Source: Hyphomonadaceae bacterium TMED5 (GTDB lineage Bacteria; Pseudomonadota; Alphaproteobacteria; Caulobacterales; Hyphomonadaceae). Taken from it: a DNA stretch of 64,000 bases. The stretch lies in the NCBI GenBank assembly GCA_002173095.1, contig NHBK01000017.1, positions 1 to 64,000 of the forward strand. Direction: 5' to 3'. A program made the position numbers and the translations under genes. The notes beneath the pieces are model-generated. The model made no database searches. It saw only the letters and a program-made list of their open reading frames with translations, and was not told where the DNA came from. This document shows, in pieces, positions 33,671 to 43,348 of the stretch; positions within the stretch are counted from its first letter, which is position 1; every line of letters begins with the position of its first letter.

Positions 33671-34644
33671 GTTCGCCTCTCACTCCCATTGTGCGCGTAT
33701 ATCACGCGAGAAATCCGCAAATCGGCAGACAAGCGAGCGCCTGCTGCCGTTAAAACTCATAGTCCTGCACACACACGCAGGCACAGTTTTCTGGGAAATC
33801 GACAGCGCTCAGCTGATCGCACCCAAATATACGGATGTTGGCCATCCGGCTTATCTGTTGAGCCAGTAGAAAGACTGGCTTTGACTGACGCTAGTCCCCG
33901 AGCGACCCACCGACGCTATCAACCTTCACAAAAAGATCAATACACCAACTCAACAGCTTTTTTTGCAGCTGGCACCTGAAGGAAACCGATGGCAACTCCA
34001 CAAAAAAGGGGTCGCAAGAGCTTCCTACAAAACCAGCCGTCGTTGGGATTGCCCGCTTCTGGAATGAATGTCCAGAGTGAATTTTCTTCACTCGTCATGA
34101 ACTGTTTACGCCTTGTGGAAACTGCATTTCAATTAAGCAGCGCGACTTACACTGAGTTTTCATTTATGATTATCTTAATTCTTCAGAAGGCCGCGTTTTC
34201 CTTGGTTTCACCTTGGGGAAACCGTCAAAAAAAATTCTTATTACGTGACCTCTCCCGCGAACAATCTGATGAATTTTCCCGCAGGTATGGTGGTATTTTA
34301 TTCAGTGCGTACACGTTCATAGGGGAAATCCATCCAAAAAATTCCCCTTAAGCATTTTGCTTATGCCAGATCAGGGCGCTTTCGAACTTTCTTTGGAATG
34401 TATTGTCTTAGACGTCTTTAGACCGGCGAAAAGCACGCCTCACCACTGAACAGTGAAGACTGGAATCCGCTCTGAAGTTATCAGCGCAGTCAAATTCCAA
34501 CTGCATTTGTCGGTTTTCAGGACTGTGTATCCCGGCTTTGAAATTCCGTTCTTCTCGACAGACGAACAGGAAATCCCGGTATGCATCGTAAAGCCAGCAA
34601 GCACTGCCGCTCCACGAGTGCTTCGATCACGCTTTCATGAAAGG
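33671..34644. other. 974-bp region without a confident gene
   Basis: This is the longest non-coding stretch. It must hold the promoter of the TonB operon (minus) near 33680-33760. Base composition becomes AT-richer from about 33930. It holds one doubtful open frame (33989-34351), a small inverted repeat AGGGGAA/TTCCCCT at 34321-34348, and nothing like a DnaA-box cluster, direct repeats or a riboswitch that I could recognise. The tRNA-Gln gene closes it on the right. Confidence 0.6.
33989..34351 (+). CDS. Doubtful orphan open frame (120 aa)
   Basis: The frame starts ATG with AAGGAA 6 nt upstream. The product is basic at its start (MATPQKRGRKSF), has a short hydrophobic stretch (FSFMIILILQKAAF) and resembles nothing I know. 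Codon use is unlike the neighbouring strongly biased genes. It may be a chance frame in AT-rich DNA or a lineage-specific gene. Confidence 0.2.
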   Translation: MATPQKRGRKSFLQNQPSLGLPASGMNVQSEFSSLVMNCLRLVETAFQLSSATYTEFSFMIILILQKAAFSLVSPWGNRQKKFLLRDLSREQSDEFSRRYGGILFSAYTFIGEIHPKNSP

Positions 34645-34719
34645 TGGCTGGGGCGCCAGGATTCGAACCTGGGAATGCCGATACCAAAAACCGGTGCCTT
34701 ACCGCTTGGCGACGCCCCA
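34645..34719 (-). tRNA. tRNA-Gln (anticodon TTG)
   Basis: The minus strand folds as a tRNA with acceptor TGGGGCG/CGCCCCA, a T arm with GGTTCGAATCC, and an anticodon arm CCGGT-TTTTGGT-ATCGG whose loop gives TTG, reading Gln CAA. The 3' CCA is encoded. Total length is 75 nt. It lies upstream of and opposite to sppA. Confidence 0.95.
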
Positions 34720-34913
34720 ACGAGCGGCGGTATTTACAAAATGCTTTTTCAGTATGCAACCTAATTTCTGAAGTTTTCTGGCATTACTTTCGGATAAAAA
34801 TACCGAACTGCAGAGAAATGCCCAGGATTGCAGAATATCTTTGCAAAAAATTTGGAAACCTTTATTCCTTTTCGATAAGAACTTTCTGTGTCTTGATGAG
34901 TAAGGAGCCGGTT

Positions 34914-36659
34914 TTGAAAACTTTTTTCGCGTCGCTGATTGGGGGATTCGTTGCGCTATTCTCATTCTTTGTGATTTGCGCGGCCATAATCATAATGGCT
35001 TTGCCAAAATCTCCGCCCGCGCCTGATTCCGTTGTACTGGAATTAGATCTGCGCGGTGAGATGTCTGATCAGCCTGCGTCCTCCGGTCCGCCGATATTTG
35101 CAACGCCCGCATTTATCAATGTGATTCAGGACCTTTATGCCGCTGCCGACGATGACAATGTGCATGGTGTCTTCATTCGCGCGAATGATTTCAGCTTCGG
35201 ACATTCCCGTGCCGAAGAGCTTCGCGACGCGATCCTTCACCTGCGCGAGGCCGGCAAATTCGTTTACGTACACTCTCAGGGCTTTATGGGCGTCAGTCCG
35301 TCTGCCTATCGCTCCATTGCCGCTGCTGATGAAATCTATCTTCAGCCGGGGTCTGAAATTGTCGTATCCGGCATCAGCACAGAGACCATGTTTATGGGCG
35401 AGCTGTTCGAGAACCTCTCTATCTCTGCCGAGATTGAGCAATTCTATGAATATAAGAATTCGCCGAATGTGTATCAGCAGACTGACTATACCGACCCTCA
35501 CCGCGAAGCGATGACGGAGCTGATTTCAGACATCTGGGAAGTGACGCTGGCTGATATTGCCGAAGACCGTGGTTTCGATGATGTCGAACAGCTGCGTACA
35601 CTTCTGGAAAGCGGCCCTATTCCAGCAGAGGCAGCACTTGAAGCGAACCTCGTCACCCAGCTCAACTGGCCCGAAGACGCCTCTGAAGCGGTTCTGGAGC
35701 GTGCGGGACACAATGCAGAGCTTCTGCCTATCTCATCCTACACGCCTCCTGAGCCGGGCGCTTCCGCACCTGCTATCGCTATTGTGGGCGGCGAAGGCAC
35801 CATTATCACGGGTGGCGGCTCAACCTCGCCTTTCAGTGACGAAGGGACTTTCGCATCAGACGCCATCTCAGAGGCACTGCTCAGTGCCGGCCGTAACCCG
35901 AATGTCGAAGCCATCGTGTTTCGAGTAGATTCGGGTGGTGGCTCGGCCATCGCGTCTGAACAGATCTGGCGCGCCGTTGACCGCATCCAGAACGAGATGA
36001 ACAAACCCGTCGTGGTCAGCATGGGCTCGCTTGCAGCCTCAGGCGGCTATTACGTCGCCGCTGGCGCTGATGCGATCTTCGCGTCAGAGACAACCATTAC
36101 AGGGTCTATCGGCGTGTTTGGCGGTAAGTTTGCGATCGCAGACGGTCTTCGTCGCCTGGGCATCAACCCAAGCACGCTTGCTGTCGGTGGCGAACTCGCA
36201 GGCGCGTATTCGACAGAAAGCTTCACAGAGACACAACGCAGCCTCATGCACGATGCTCTGGAGCGCACATATGACCGTTTCATGCAGATCGTATCTAACG
36301 GCCGCAACATTGATGAGGCGCGCGTACGTGAAATTGCTCGTGGCCGCGTCTGGAGCGGTACAGATGCGCTGGAGTTGAACCTTGTTACAGATATTGGCGG
36401 GTTGATGGATGCAATTGAACGCGCCGCGCAGCTGGCTGATATCGCCGAAGATGAAGACTTCCGCACGATCTACTATCCGCAGCCAATGACGCTCGATGAA
36501 TTCATCGGGGAAATGTTCGGCGCTTCTGCTGACACCGCCGAAGCAGCAGCTCATCTGAACACCCTTATGTCTGATGAGCGCGTGCAAATCCTCATGGAAC
36601 ACGCCGCAGCGCTGGATGCGCAGGGCATTCAGGCACGGTCAGAATTCCGCGTCCATTAA
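34914..36659 (+). CDS. sppA: Signal peptide peptidase SppA, long (67K) type
   Basis: The 581-residue membrane-anchored serine peptidase has two S49 domains and degrades cleaved signal peptides in the inner membrane. One N-terminal helix (FVALFSFFVICAAIIIMAL) anchors it. The catalytic Lys181 is in FYEYKNSPN and Ser376 in SLAASGGYYVA, at the same spacing as the Lys/Ser dyad of E. coli SppA. TTG 34914 is chosen because AAGGAG lies 6 nt before it; ATG 34896 lacks a ribosome site, and a longer reading would run into the tRNA gene. A terminator follows 23 bp after the stop. Confidence 0.92.
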   Translation: MKTFFASLIGGFVALFSFFVICAAIIIMALPKSPPAPDSVVLELDLRGEMSDQPASSGPPIFATPAFINVIQDLYAAADDDNVHGVFIRANDFSFGHSRAEELRDAILHLREAGKFVYVHSQGFMGVSPSAYRSIAAADEIYLQPGSEIVVSGISTETMFMGELFENLSISAEIEQFYEYKNSPNVYQQTDYTDPHREAMTELISDIWEVTLADIAEDRGFDDVEQLRTLLESGPIPAEAALEANLVTQLNWPEDASEAVLERAGHNAELLPISSYTPPEPGASAPAIAIVGGEGTIITGGGSTSPFSDEGTFASDAISEALLSAGRNPNVEAIVFRVDSGGGSAIASEQIWRAVDRIQNEMNKPVVVSMGSLAASGGYYVAAGADAIFASETTITGSIGVFGGKFAIADGLRRLGINPSTLAVGGELAGAYSTESFTETQRSLMHDALERTYDRFMQIVSNGRNIDEARVREIARGRVWSGTDALELNLVTDIGGLMDAIERAAQLADIAEDEDFRTIYYPQPMTLDEFIGEMFGASADTAEAAAHLNTLMSDERVQILMEHAAALDAQGIQARSEFRVH

Positions 36660-36681
36660 AGGTCTAAACCTTCAGGCAAAC

Positions 36682-36716
36682 AAAAACCCCCGCTCCATAG
36701 AGCGGGGGTTTTCTTT
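36682..36716. terminator. Bidirectional terminator after sppA
   Basis: AAAACCCCCGCT pairs with AGCGGGGGTTTT around a short loop and is followed by CTTTTAT. It also faces the end of the minus-strand peptidase gene, whose transcript it can terminate through the A-run on the other side. Confidence 0.9.
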
Positions 36717-36747
36717 TATAGTCGTTCGCTGTGAAGCGGATCGAGCC

Positions 36748-38718
36748 TTAAAGACCGCCCGGTCCACAATCCTCACGCAGATAGCGCGCCATGGTCTGAT
36801 ACATGGACATGCGGTGATCATAACCGAGCGTATTGTCGAAGTGATCCGCGCCTTCCAGAACGAGGAATTCATATGGCTTGTTGTAACGATCTAGCTCAGT
36901 GATGAACTGCTCAGACTGGTTGATGCGGACACGCTGGTCGAGGTCACCGTGAATGATCAGCATTGGCACAGACACGTCTTCAGCCATGTTTACAGTCACG
37001 AGGCCGTCATAGCCCTGCTCCAGCTGTGGACGCAGAACGCGGTTACCCGTGAAAGCAGCACGCAGCTCGATCGGGTCACTCACACCAGCGCCCGGAATAA
37101 CGCACTGATAGACCTGCGGAGAACGCACGGACGCAGCAAAGGCAGAATAGCCACCAAAGCTCCAACCGAACATTGCTGCACGATCCGGGTCACCAAGCCC
37201 CTGCTCTGCCAGATATGTGATGCCATCATCCATGTCGTCAGACATAGCAAGGCCCCACTCACCGAACGATGACAGCCAATGGTCTGTGCCAAGGCCGGTT
37301 GTACCGCGGAAGAGCGGATCAATAACCAGATAGCCCTGGCTCGCCAGGAACTGACTCCACTCATCAAATGGAGATGGGCGGTAAGACACCCATGGACCAC
37401 CGTGTGGCATAACAACGATTGGGAACGGACCTTCGCCATCCGGTATCGTCAGATAAGCCGGGATCTGGCGTCCATCACGTGCAGAATAGGTCACAAAAGT
37501 CTGCTCGTGCAGATCTTCTGCTTCCAGATTCGCGCGCGCATGGCCCAGAACTTCAAGGCCTCCATCGCGGATCAGATAGTTCGTACCCGGGTCATCCCAG
37601 TTCGTCGTGTAGACGGTCATGACGGATTCATCACGGCTACGGCTGGTGATATAGACATCAGAATCGGGGAAAGCCGCTTTGATGGAGTTGTGAAGCGCTG
37701 CTTCCTGACCATCAATAAACGCAATCTCCTGGCGGCCTTCGTCATTATAATAGACGAAACCAATAATCTGACCTGCTTCATCAGGGTTGGAGCTATACCA
37801 GGCGCTCTCAATGTCCTGACCTTCTACAGACAGCATCTTCTCAACAAAGGATTTGCTGTTCAGGTCGAACAACCAGACAGACGCGGTATCCTCGCCATTG
37901 GTTGCGGCCACGAAGATCATGTTCGGATCAAGCGGGTCGAAACCAAGAACTGAGAAACGGTTGGTATAGTCATCAACCGATGCGCGATACATTTCTTCCC
38001 AGGATGAATCCTCACCCGGGCGTCGAGTATAATAGATAAAAGTACGCGATGCCGCGTCATACTCGTTGGCGATACGGATATTGCCATCCAGATCAAAGAT
38101 ATAACCGCTGAAACGTGCCGGAGCGTTCATCACCAGACGGGTTGCACCCGTATTGACGTTCATGCGGTAGAAATCGCGGTTCTGAATGTCCGCAATGCTT
38201 CGGCCCTGACGACGGATACGAGCGACATCGTCCTGATTGAAGCGGCTGGTGCGCACAAGCACAAAATCCGGCTCATCAACGAGATCGTTTACAATTGAGA
38301 GGTCGTCATAAATCTCAGTCCAGCGGCCTTCACCGTCAGCACGAACAATAGCGCGTTTGTATTCATACACGCCCTGATTCTGATCGCGGACCTGATCGCG
38401 GACCTGCTGTTCGAAATTGACCATAAGCATGTCATCACTGAGCCAGCTAAAGCCGGTAATGCTCATACGGTCGGCGCCGAGACGCACCGGTTCTGCGGTC
38501 AGATCGTCTACGTCACGTACTTCGATAATATAGTCACCCAGGCGGGTCTGCGCTGCACGATAGGCGATACGCTGTCCATCTGGGGAAAGTTGAACACCTC
38601 GCATGACCGGGCGGATCGCAAAATCTTCAATGATCGCGTCATCCGTCTGAGCAATGGCAACGCCACCGGTCAGACCGGTCAGTGCCAGAGATGCGGAAAG
38701 CAGAAGCTTCCGGAACAT
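36748..38718 (-). CDS. Secreted S9-family peptidase (acylaminoacyl/dipeptidyl type)
   Basis: This 656-residue enzyme has a signal peptide ending near GVAIAQ, a beta-propeller-like N-terminal domain (residues 30-370) and an alpha/beta-hydrolase peptidase domain. The nucleophile is in MFGWSFGGYSAF, the acid in IHGDLDQRV and the His in EGADHFDN. Being exported, it probably acts on peptides in the periplasm. AGGAGG precedes ATG 38718. It lies downstream of, and on the same strand as, a giant TonB-dependent receptor, but a terminator separates them, so it probably has its own promoter. Confidence 0.87.
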   Translation of the reverse strand: MFRKLLLSASLALTGLTGGVAIAQTDDAIIEDFAIRPVMRGVQLSPDGQRIAYRAAQTRLGDYIIEVRDVDDLTAEPVRLGADRMSITGFSWLSDDMLMVNFEQQVRDQVRDQNQGVYEYKRAIVRADGEGRWTEIYDDLSIVNDLVDEPDFVLVRTSRFNQDDVARIRRQGRSIADIQNRDFYRMNVNTGATRLVMNAPARFSGYIFDLDGNIRIANEYDAASRTFIYYTRRPGEDSSWEEMYRASVDDYTNRFSVLGFDPLDPNMIFVAATNGEDTASVWLFDLNSKSFVEKMLSVEGQDIESAWYSSNPDEAGQIIGFVYYNDEGRQEIAFIDGQEAALHNSIKAAFPDSDVYITSRSRDESVMTVYTTNWDDPGTNYLIRDGGLEVLGHARANLEAEDLHEQTFVTYSARDGRQIPAYLTIPDGEGPFPIVVMPHGGPWVSYRPSPFDEWSQFLASQGYLVIDPLFRGTTGLGTDHWLSSFGEWGLAMSDDMDDGITYLAEQGLGDPDRAAMFGWSFGGYSAFAASVRSPQVYQCVIPGAGVSDPIELRAAFTGNRVLRPQLEQGYDGLVTVNMAEDVSVPMLIIHGDLDQRVRINQSEQFITELDRYNKPYEFLVLEGADHFDNTLGYDHRMSMYQTMARYLREDCGPGGL

Positions 38719-38749
38719 GAGTTTCCTCCTGCACATTAAAAAATGTCGA

Positions 38750-38790
38750 TTGAATATAAAAACGGCTCTGCAATTTCTCGCAGAGCCGTC
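38750..38790 (-). terminator. Intrinsic terminator after the large TonB-dependent receptor
   Basis: On the minus strand ACGGCTCTGC pairs exactly with GCAGAGCCGT and is followed by TTTTATATTC. A second hairpin (CTGCAG halves within about 38805-38840) lies between it and the receptor stop. Confidence 0.85.
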
Positions 38791-38845
38791 TCTGAATAGT
38801 CAAGAAGATGACTGCAGAAACAAGCCTGCAGCCATCATCTCATGA

Positions 38846-41800
38846 TTAGAAGCTCTTCGTGAGGCGAGCGAAGAGAGTACGACCGTACACGTCATAACCG
38901 CCGCCGAGAACAACGTTCGCAGAAGTGAAGTAACCTTCGCCTTCGTCTACGAGCGGTGGAGTTTCGTCGAAGATGTTACGAACACCAACCAGAACGCTCC
39001 ATGTGTCTTGCTCGTAAGCAACAGAGAGGTCGTGGAGGACGTATTCGTCAGTTTCTTCTACGTCACGGTAGCCTGCGAGGAACACAGCTTCACCGGTACG
39101 TACGTCGACGATGTCGTCAGCGCGCAGAGCGTCGATGTCATCATCAGCCGTTTTACCGACATAATAGGTGTTCCAGTTCAGCGTGAAGTCACGGTAACCG
39201 AGCTGTGTCTGAAGGTCGCCACGCCATTTTGGCAGGTATGGACGGCCGTCATAAGACTCTGTCACGTCGAACAGGTCTTCGCGGTACATCATGACGTACG
39301 TAGCAGACAGGTTCACAGACAGGTTCAGTTCGTTTCCACCTACAACGAAGTCCTGAAGGTAGCGAACGTCGAAGTCCACACCATCAGTTTCGATCAGACC
39401 AACGTTCACGAAGGAAGAGTCGATCGTAGAGATGAAGTTACGAGATGGATCAGCAGAGCTAGAACGGTCGATCAGCTGACAGAACGGGCTGTTGAGGTTT
39501 GTAGACTGAACCAGACACTGATTCAGGATGTAGCCAACAGATGGCTCTTCAACAGAGTTCTCGATCTCGATGTTATAGTAAGAAACAGCGAGAGACAGAT
39601 CGAAGTCGTCAACCCATGGCTGCTCGAATACGAAACCAGCCGTCAGGCCTTCAGAGGTTTCTGCGCTCAGAGCAGTCGTACCACCAGTTACAACCTGAGG
39701 GGTCGTTGCACCACCAACACCGAGAGTGTTCGGGTCAGCGCCCTGCGCCTGACAGTTCGCGAGGACAATAGCCTGTGTTTCAGCATCATAGTTGCTGTAA
39801 ACAGAGTTCACACAAGGATCGATGAACGCGCTTGCGAAAGACGTCTGAGATGCAAGGAACTGCTCACGGAGGTTAGGCGCACGGTAGGTTGTACCGAAAG
39901 ACGCACGGCCCGTGAGCCAGTCTGTCGGACGGTAGATACCTTGTACACGGTAAGTCCAGAGCGCACCGAAGTTCTCTTCTTCAGTCCAGCGACCAGAAAC
40001 GTTAAAGGTCAGTTCTTCAGCGAGCGGCTGACCACGGAGAACCGGGATTTCCGTCTCGAAGAACATTTCCAGAAGTGACGTGTCACCAATGGTGTTGCCT
40101 TCAGAGTTGCCGTCTGTACCAGAAGCAGAAGTCGTCAGATAGCTGTTCAGCGTTTCGATAGAGTCCTTACGGTACTCAAAACCGATAGCGAACGGTACTG
40201 TGCCTGCTGGCAGGTAAGCTACGTCACCAGTGATAGAACCCTGGAGCATTGTCTGCTCGATGGTCGTTGTCGTGGTGGAGTAACCGGACAGATAGTCCAG
40301 AGCTTCTTGTGGAAGCGTGCCGTACAGGAATACGTCTGGGTCTGTTGGGTCGATCGGCACACAGTCCTCAGTCGTAATATATCCGAAGAGGTCGCCGCCA
40401 GATTCAGAGTAACCACAAATGATGTTGCCGGTACCATCGTCACGAGCCGTTGCGATAGAGGCGTAGAGACGCTCTTCGTTAAACGTACGCTGACGGTTGA
40501 TACCTGTGTTGTGATCAAAAGAACCCCAGAGATCATATGTCAGGTTACCGACATTGATACCGAAGTTTTCGCTGCCGAACTGTACAGAACCAGTTGGAAC
40601 AACCCCCTCCAGGTCACCAGCCATGCCGAAGACGCCACGCGCCGTAGACACGTCAACTTCGTATGGACCGATCTGGTCGATCAGGTATGGAAGCCAGAGA
40701 AGCTGGTCATATCCATATGCAGCCAGAATTGGCTGATAGGTGGAAGTCGTGTCACATGCAGGAGTCTGAGAAAGAACAGGGTCTGCCTGAATGTACGGGT
40801 TCGTACAAGGAATCGATGGGAATGCCTGCGCACCACCGATGAAGATAGACTGGCTACGGTTTGCATAGAGGCCTTCATAATAGAAGGTTGCGTTACCGAG
40901 AACGTCCGTCTGATATTCACCATTGGTGAAGAAGGAATAACGGTCAATGCCCTGAGCCAGAGCGAAATCATCGCTTACAGCGTTAGCATTGTAACGTGGG
41001 TCCATGAGCCAGTCAGAACCCAGGTCAGAACCCGGCGCACCCGCCTGTTCGTTGCTTGGAATCAGGTTGAAGCCAGAACCGTTGTCAAAGTCGAAACCGT
41101 AAACACCAAAATCAATGCCGAGACCATCGTTTGTCACATCGCCCAGAACCAGGTTGGTCGGGTCGAGGAACATGTTACCGAAGGTACCGTTGTAACAAGG
41201 AGAACGGATGTCGCCGGTTGATGGGTTGACTTCGTAGTCACGGATACATGGCGTGAAGTCACGCTCGCCGCGGCGAACTTCGTCACGTGTATAGTATTCG
41301 AAACCGAAAGCAGCATAACCGTTGTCAGCGCTGATACCGGTAGAAACAGAGAGACGACGCTCTTCACCACCGCCAGCTTCCGGCGTAGATGTGAACAGGT
41401 CAAACTCAATGCCTTCGAATTCACGGCGGGTGATGAAGTTGATAACACCAGCAACAGCGTCAGCACCGTAAACAGAAGACGCACCGTCTGTCAGAACGTC
41501 AACACGCTCGATCATGCCGAGTGGGATGAGGTTCAGGTCAGGACGGGTTGGCGCACCGGCAACACCAGAAGGTGCCAGGCGACGGCCGTTCGCCATGATG
41601 AGCGTACGCTCTGGGTCGAGACCACGCAGAGATACGTTAGACGCACCCTGACCACCGTCCGTAGAGAAACCGGTGAATGTGTTGTCGGTCTGAACACCGC
41701 CAGAAACTGAAGTACGCTGTACGATGGTAGCCGTATCGACCAGACCAGCCGCTACAGATTCTTCAACGTCCAGAACTTTCAGTGGAGAAGCAGAAGAGAA

Positions 41801-42001
41801 TTCGTCACGAACGAGGCGAGAGCCCGTTACGACAACGCGTTCCTGGCGAGCTTCATCACCAGATTCTTCTTCGGTAATGATAATCAGGTCGTCTTCTGGC
41901 TCTGCTTCCTGAGCAATAGCCGGAGCAATCGTCATTGCCCCCAAAAAGCCTGCAAACACCGAAGTGGTGAGCAGACGAGACTTCAATAATTTCCCGTTCA
42001 C
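38846..42001 (-). CDS. Large TonB-dependent outer-membrane receptor
   Basis: The 1051-residue receptor has a signal peptide (to about APAIAQ), a plug domain (residues 50-190) with ERVVVTGSRL as a possible TonB-box region, RTLIMANGRRLAPSG and ERVDVLTDGASSVYGADAVAGVINFITR, and a long 22-strand-type barrel ending in the expected terminal Phe. Extracellular loops carry cysteine pairs. This receptor type is abundant in Caulobacter-like bacteria for large nutrients. It starts with GTG, GGAGG 8 nt before. Codon bias is strong. Neighbouring peptidase and Opp genes suggest a peptide substrate, which is inference. Confidence 0.9.
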   Translation of the reverse strand: MNGKLLKSRLLTTSVFAGFLGAMTIAPAIAQEAEPEDDLIIITEEESGDEARQERVVVTGSRLVRDEFSSASPLKVLDVEESVAAGLVDTATIVQRTSVSGGVQTDNTFTGFSTDGGQGASNVSLRGLDPERTLIMANGRRLAPSGVAGAPTRPDLNLIPLGMIERVDVLTDGASSVYGADAVAGVINFITRREFEGIEFDLFTSTPEAGGGEERRLSVSTGISADNGYAAFGFEYYTRDEVRRGERDFTPCIRDYEVNPSTGDIRSPCYNGTFGNMFLDPTNLVLGDVTNDGLGIDFGVYGFDFDNGSGFNLIPSNEQAGAPGSDLGSDWLMDPRYNANAVSDDFALAQGIDRYSFFTNGEYQTDVLGNATFYYEGLYANRSQSIFIGGAQAFPSIPCTNPYIQADPVLSQTPACDTTSTYQPILAAYGYDQLLWLPYLIDQIGPYEVDVSTARGVFGMAGDLEGVVPTGSVQFGSENFGINVGNLTYDLWGSFDHNTGINRQRTFNEERLYASIATARDDGTGNIICGYSESGGDLFGYITTEDCVPIDPTDPDVFLYGTLPQEALDYLSGYSTTTTTIEQTMLQGSITGDVAYLPAGTVPFAIGFEYRKDSIETLNSYLTTSASGTDGNSEGNTIGDTSLLEMFFETEIPVLRGQPLAEELTFNVSGRWTEEENFGALWTYRVQGIYRPTDWLTGRASFGTTYRAPNLREQFLASQTSFASAFIDPCVNSVYSNYDAETQAIVLANCQAQGADPNTLGVGGATTPQVVTGGTTALSAETSEGLTAGFVFEQPWVDDFDLSLAVSYYNIEIENSVEEPSVGYILNQCLVQSTNLNSPFCQLIDRSSSADPSRNFISTIDSSFVNVGLIETDGVDFDVRYLQDFVVGGNELNLSVNLSATYVMMYREDLFDVTESYDGRPYLPKWRGDLQTQLGYRDFTLNWNTYYVGKTADDDIDALRADDIVDVRTGEAVFLAGYRDVEETDEYVLHDLSVAYEQDTWSVLVGVRNIFDETPPLVDEGEGYFTSANVVLGGGYDVYGRTLFARLTKSF

Positions 42002-42061
42002 GTTTGAACCTCCAAAAACTAACGCTTCTGATCAGGTAAAATTTGCCCGAACTGAAGGGGT

Positions 42062-42082
42062 GCCGGATCCCCAGAATCCGGC
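42062..42082 (-). promoter_or_regulatory. Inverted repeat in the receptor leader region
   Basis: GCCGGAT and ATCCGGC, exact complements, flank a 7-nt spacer about 60 bp upstream of the receptor start, within the 176-bp gap. It could fold in the mRNA leader or act as an operator. No T-run follows in the receptor direction. Confidence 0.35.
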
Positions 42083-42177
42083 CTGATTGGAAGCTAATTG
42101 GCGTGCCGTACCACCGTCAATCAAATGTAACAGGAATGTAAGAATTTGCCCAAAACTGTGGCAGAAAGGCCTCAATT

Positions 42178-43311
42178 TTATGACACACCGCCTATCACGG
42201 GCGATGTTTCTGCCACGCCCACAATCACAAGCAGAATAAAGCAGAGAACTAAAAGCAGATTCAGTATAAATAAAATGAACAAAGTCCTAAGAGCAGACAG
42301 TATTCGACCTGAACTGTAGACTGTTCTTAACATTCTATAAATATAAATTGGCGGCGCAAGGAATAGAAGCCACGCAATCCAGGTCTGATTCACCCAGAAG
42401 AATAAGAGCCCGACACTGAGCAAAATATAGAGCCAGCTCTGAAAATGGAGGGTGAAAATGACATGGTCATAGATGTAGATGCGCTTCGAGAACGGATAAA
42501 CCACGGCCAGAAGCAGGATCATGGCGGGGGTTAAACCGAGGGCAATTCTTGGCGCCCAGCTTTGTATGGACGCAAAAAACATTCCCTGATTTTCATACGC
42601 ATCCGCCATGCGGTTCATGACACCCACAAAGAAGGCTTTCGAGGCCTCATCCATGCTGTCGCCATCATTGATTTGCCGTGTGAGACCTTCTCTGTTGATG
42701 CGACCGTCAGGCCTGAAAGCATTGACGTGGTTTGAGCTTTCGCCCCCCTCACCTTCGACTACAGGCTCCGCATCATCCGGGCTCTCCGCGAGTTGAGCCT
42801 GCCCTTCTTCGGCGGCCTCCAGAATCTGCGTGATCTGCTCATCCGTCAGATTCTCACCCGCCGCCTGTTCCAGCGCAGCGGCATCCAGAGTGGTGTAAAA
42901 ATTTCCATTGGTCGCGTAATGCGCGTTGAACCAGCCATGCGCGTCGCCAAACGCGAACAACAGAAGAAAATAGATAAAACTGGAAAGAAGATACAGACGG
43001 AATGGCGGAACGAAACGCTGGCGCTTTCCATCCAGATACGCCTTCGTGATTTTTCCCGGAGAGAAGATCAGCGACGGCATAGTCCGCATAACGCGGCCAT
43101 CCACGGACAGGAAATCACCGAGAACCTCGGTGATCAATCCCCAGAACGGGCGATGATAGCTTTGAGCCAGCTGACCGCAGGACTGACAATACTGCCCCTG
43201 AACCACCGTGCCGCAATTGCGACACGGCTCTCCAGTGAGTTCCCCGCTAGCTGAGCCTTGCGTCAGCCCCCCAGCCGAGGCTAACGCCCCGGTTTCCAGC
43301 TCATCAGACAT
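42178..43311 (-). CDS. DUF3667 membrane protein with N-terminal zinc-ribbon motif
   Basis: A 377-residue protein. Residues 25-50 hold two CxxC pairs (EPCRNCGTV and QYCQSCGQL), then the DUF3667 signature GDFLSVDGRVMRTMPSLIFSPGKITKAYL and FVPPFRLYLLSSFIYFLLLF. A long acidic linker (about residues 150-240) leads to four more membrane helices. The function of DUF3667 is unknown; a membrane sensor or assembly role is a guess. It lies between the receptor and oppA on the same strand. Confidence 0.75.
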   Translation of the reverse strand: MSDELETGALASAGGLTQGSASGELTGEPCRNCGTVVQGQYCQSCGQLAQSYHRPFWGLITEVLGDFLSVDGRVMRTMPSLIFSPGKITKAYLDGKRQRFVPPFRLYLLSSFIYFLLLFAFGDAHGWFNAHYATNGNFYTTLDAAALEQAAGENLTDEQITQILEAAEEGQAQLAESPDDAEPVVEGEGGESSNHVNAFRPDGRINREGLTRQINDGDSMDEASKAFFVGVMNRMADAYENQGMFFASIQSWAPRIALGLTPAMILLLAVVYPFSKRIYIYDHVIFTLHFQSWLYILLSVGLLFFWVNQTWIAWLLFLAPPIYIYRMLRTVYSSGRILSALRTLFILFILNLLLVLCFILLVIVGVAETSPVIGGVS

Positions 43312-43348
43312 CCGCCCGTCCCCAATTCAGCCCCCGACAATTAAAGTG

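Noticed and set aside
34644-34913. N-terminal extension of sppA
   Set aside because: It overlaps tRNA-Gln and the added residues do not look like a signal-anchor protein start.
39008-41221. Two long open frames (356 and 304 codons) on the plus strand
   Set aside because: They are antisense to the TonB-dependent receptor, show no protein-like features, and arise because the biased codons of that gene create few stops on the other strand.
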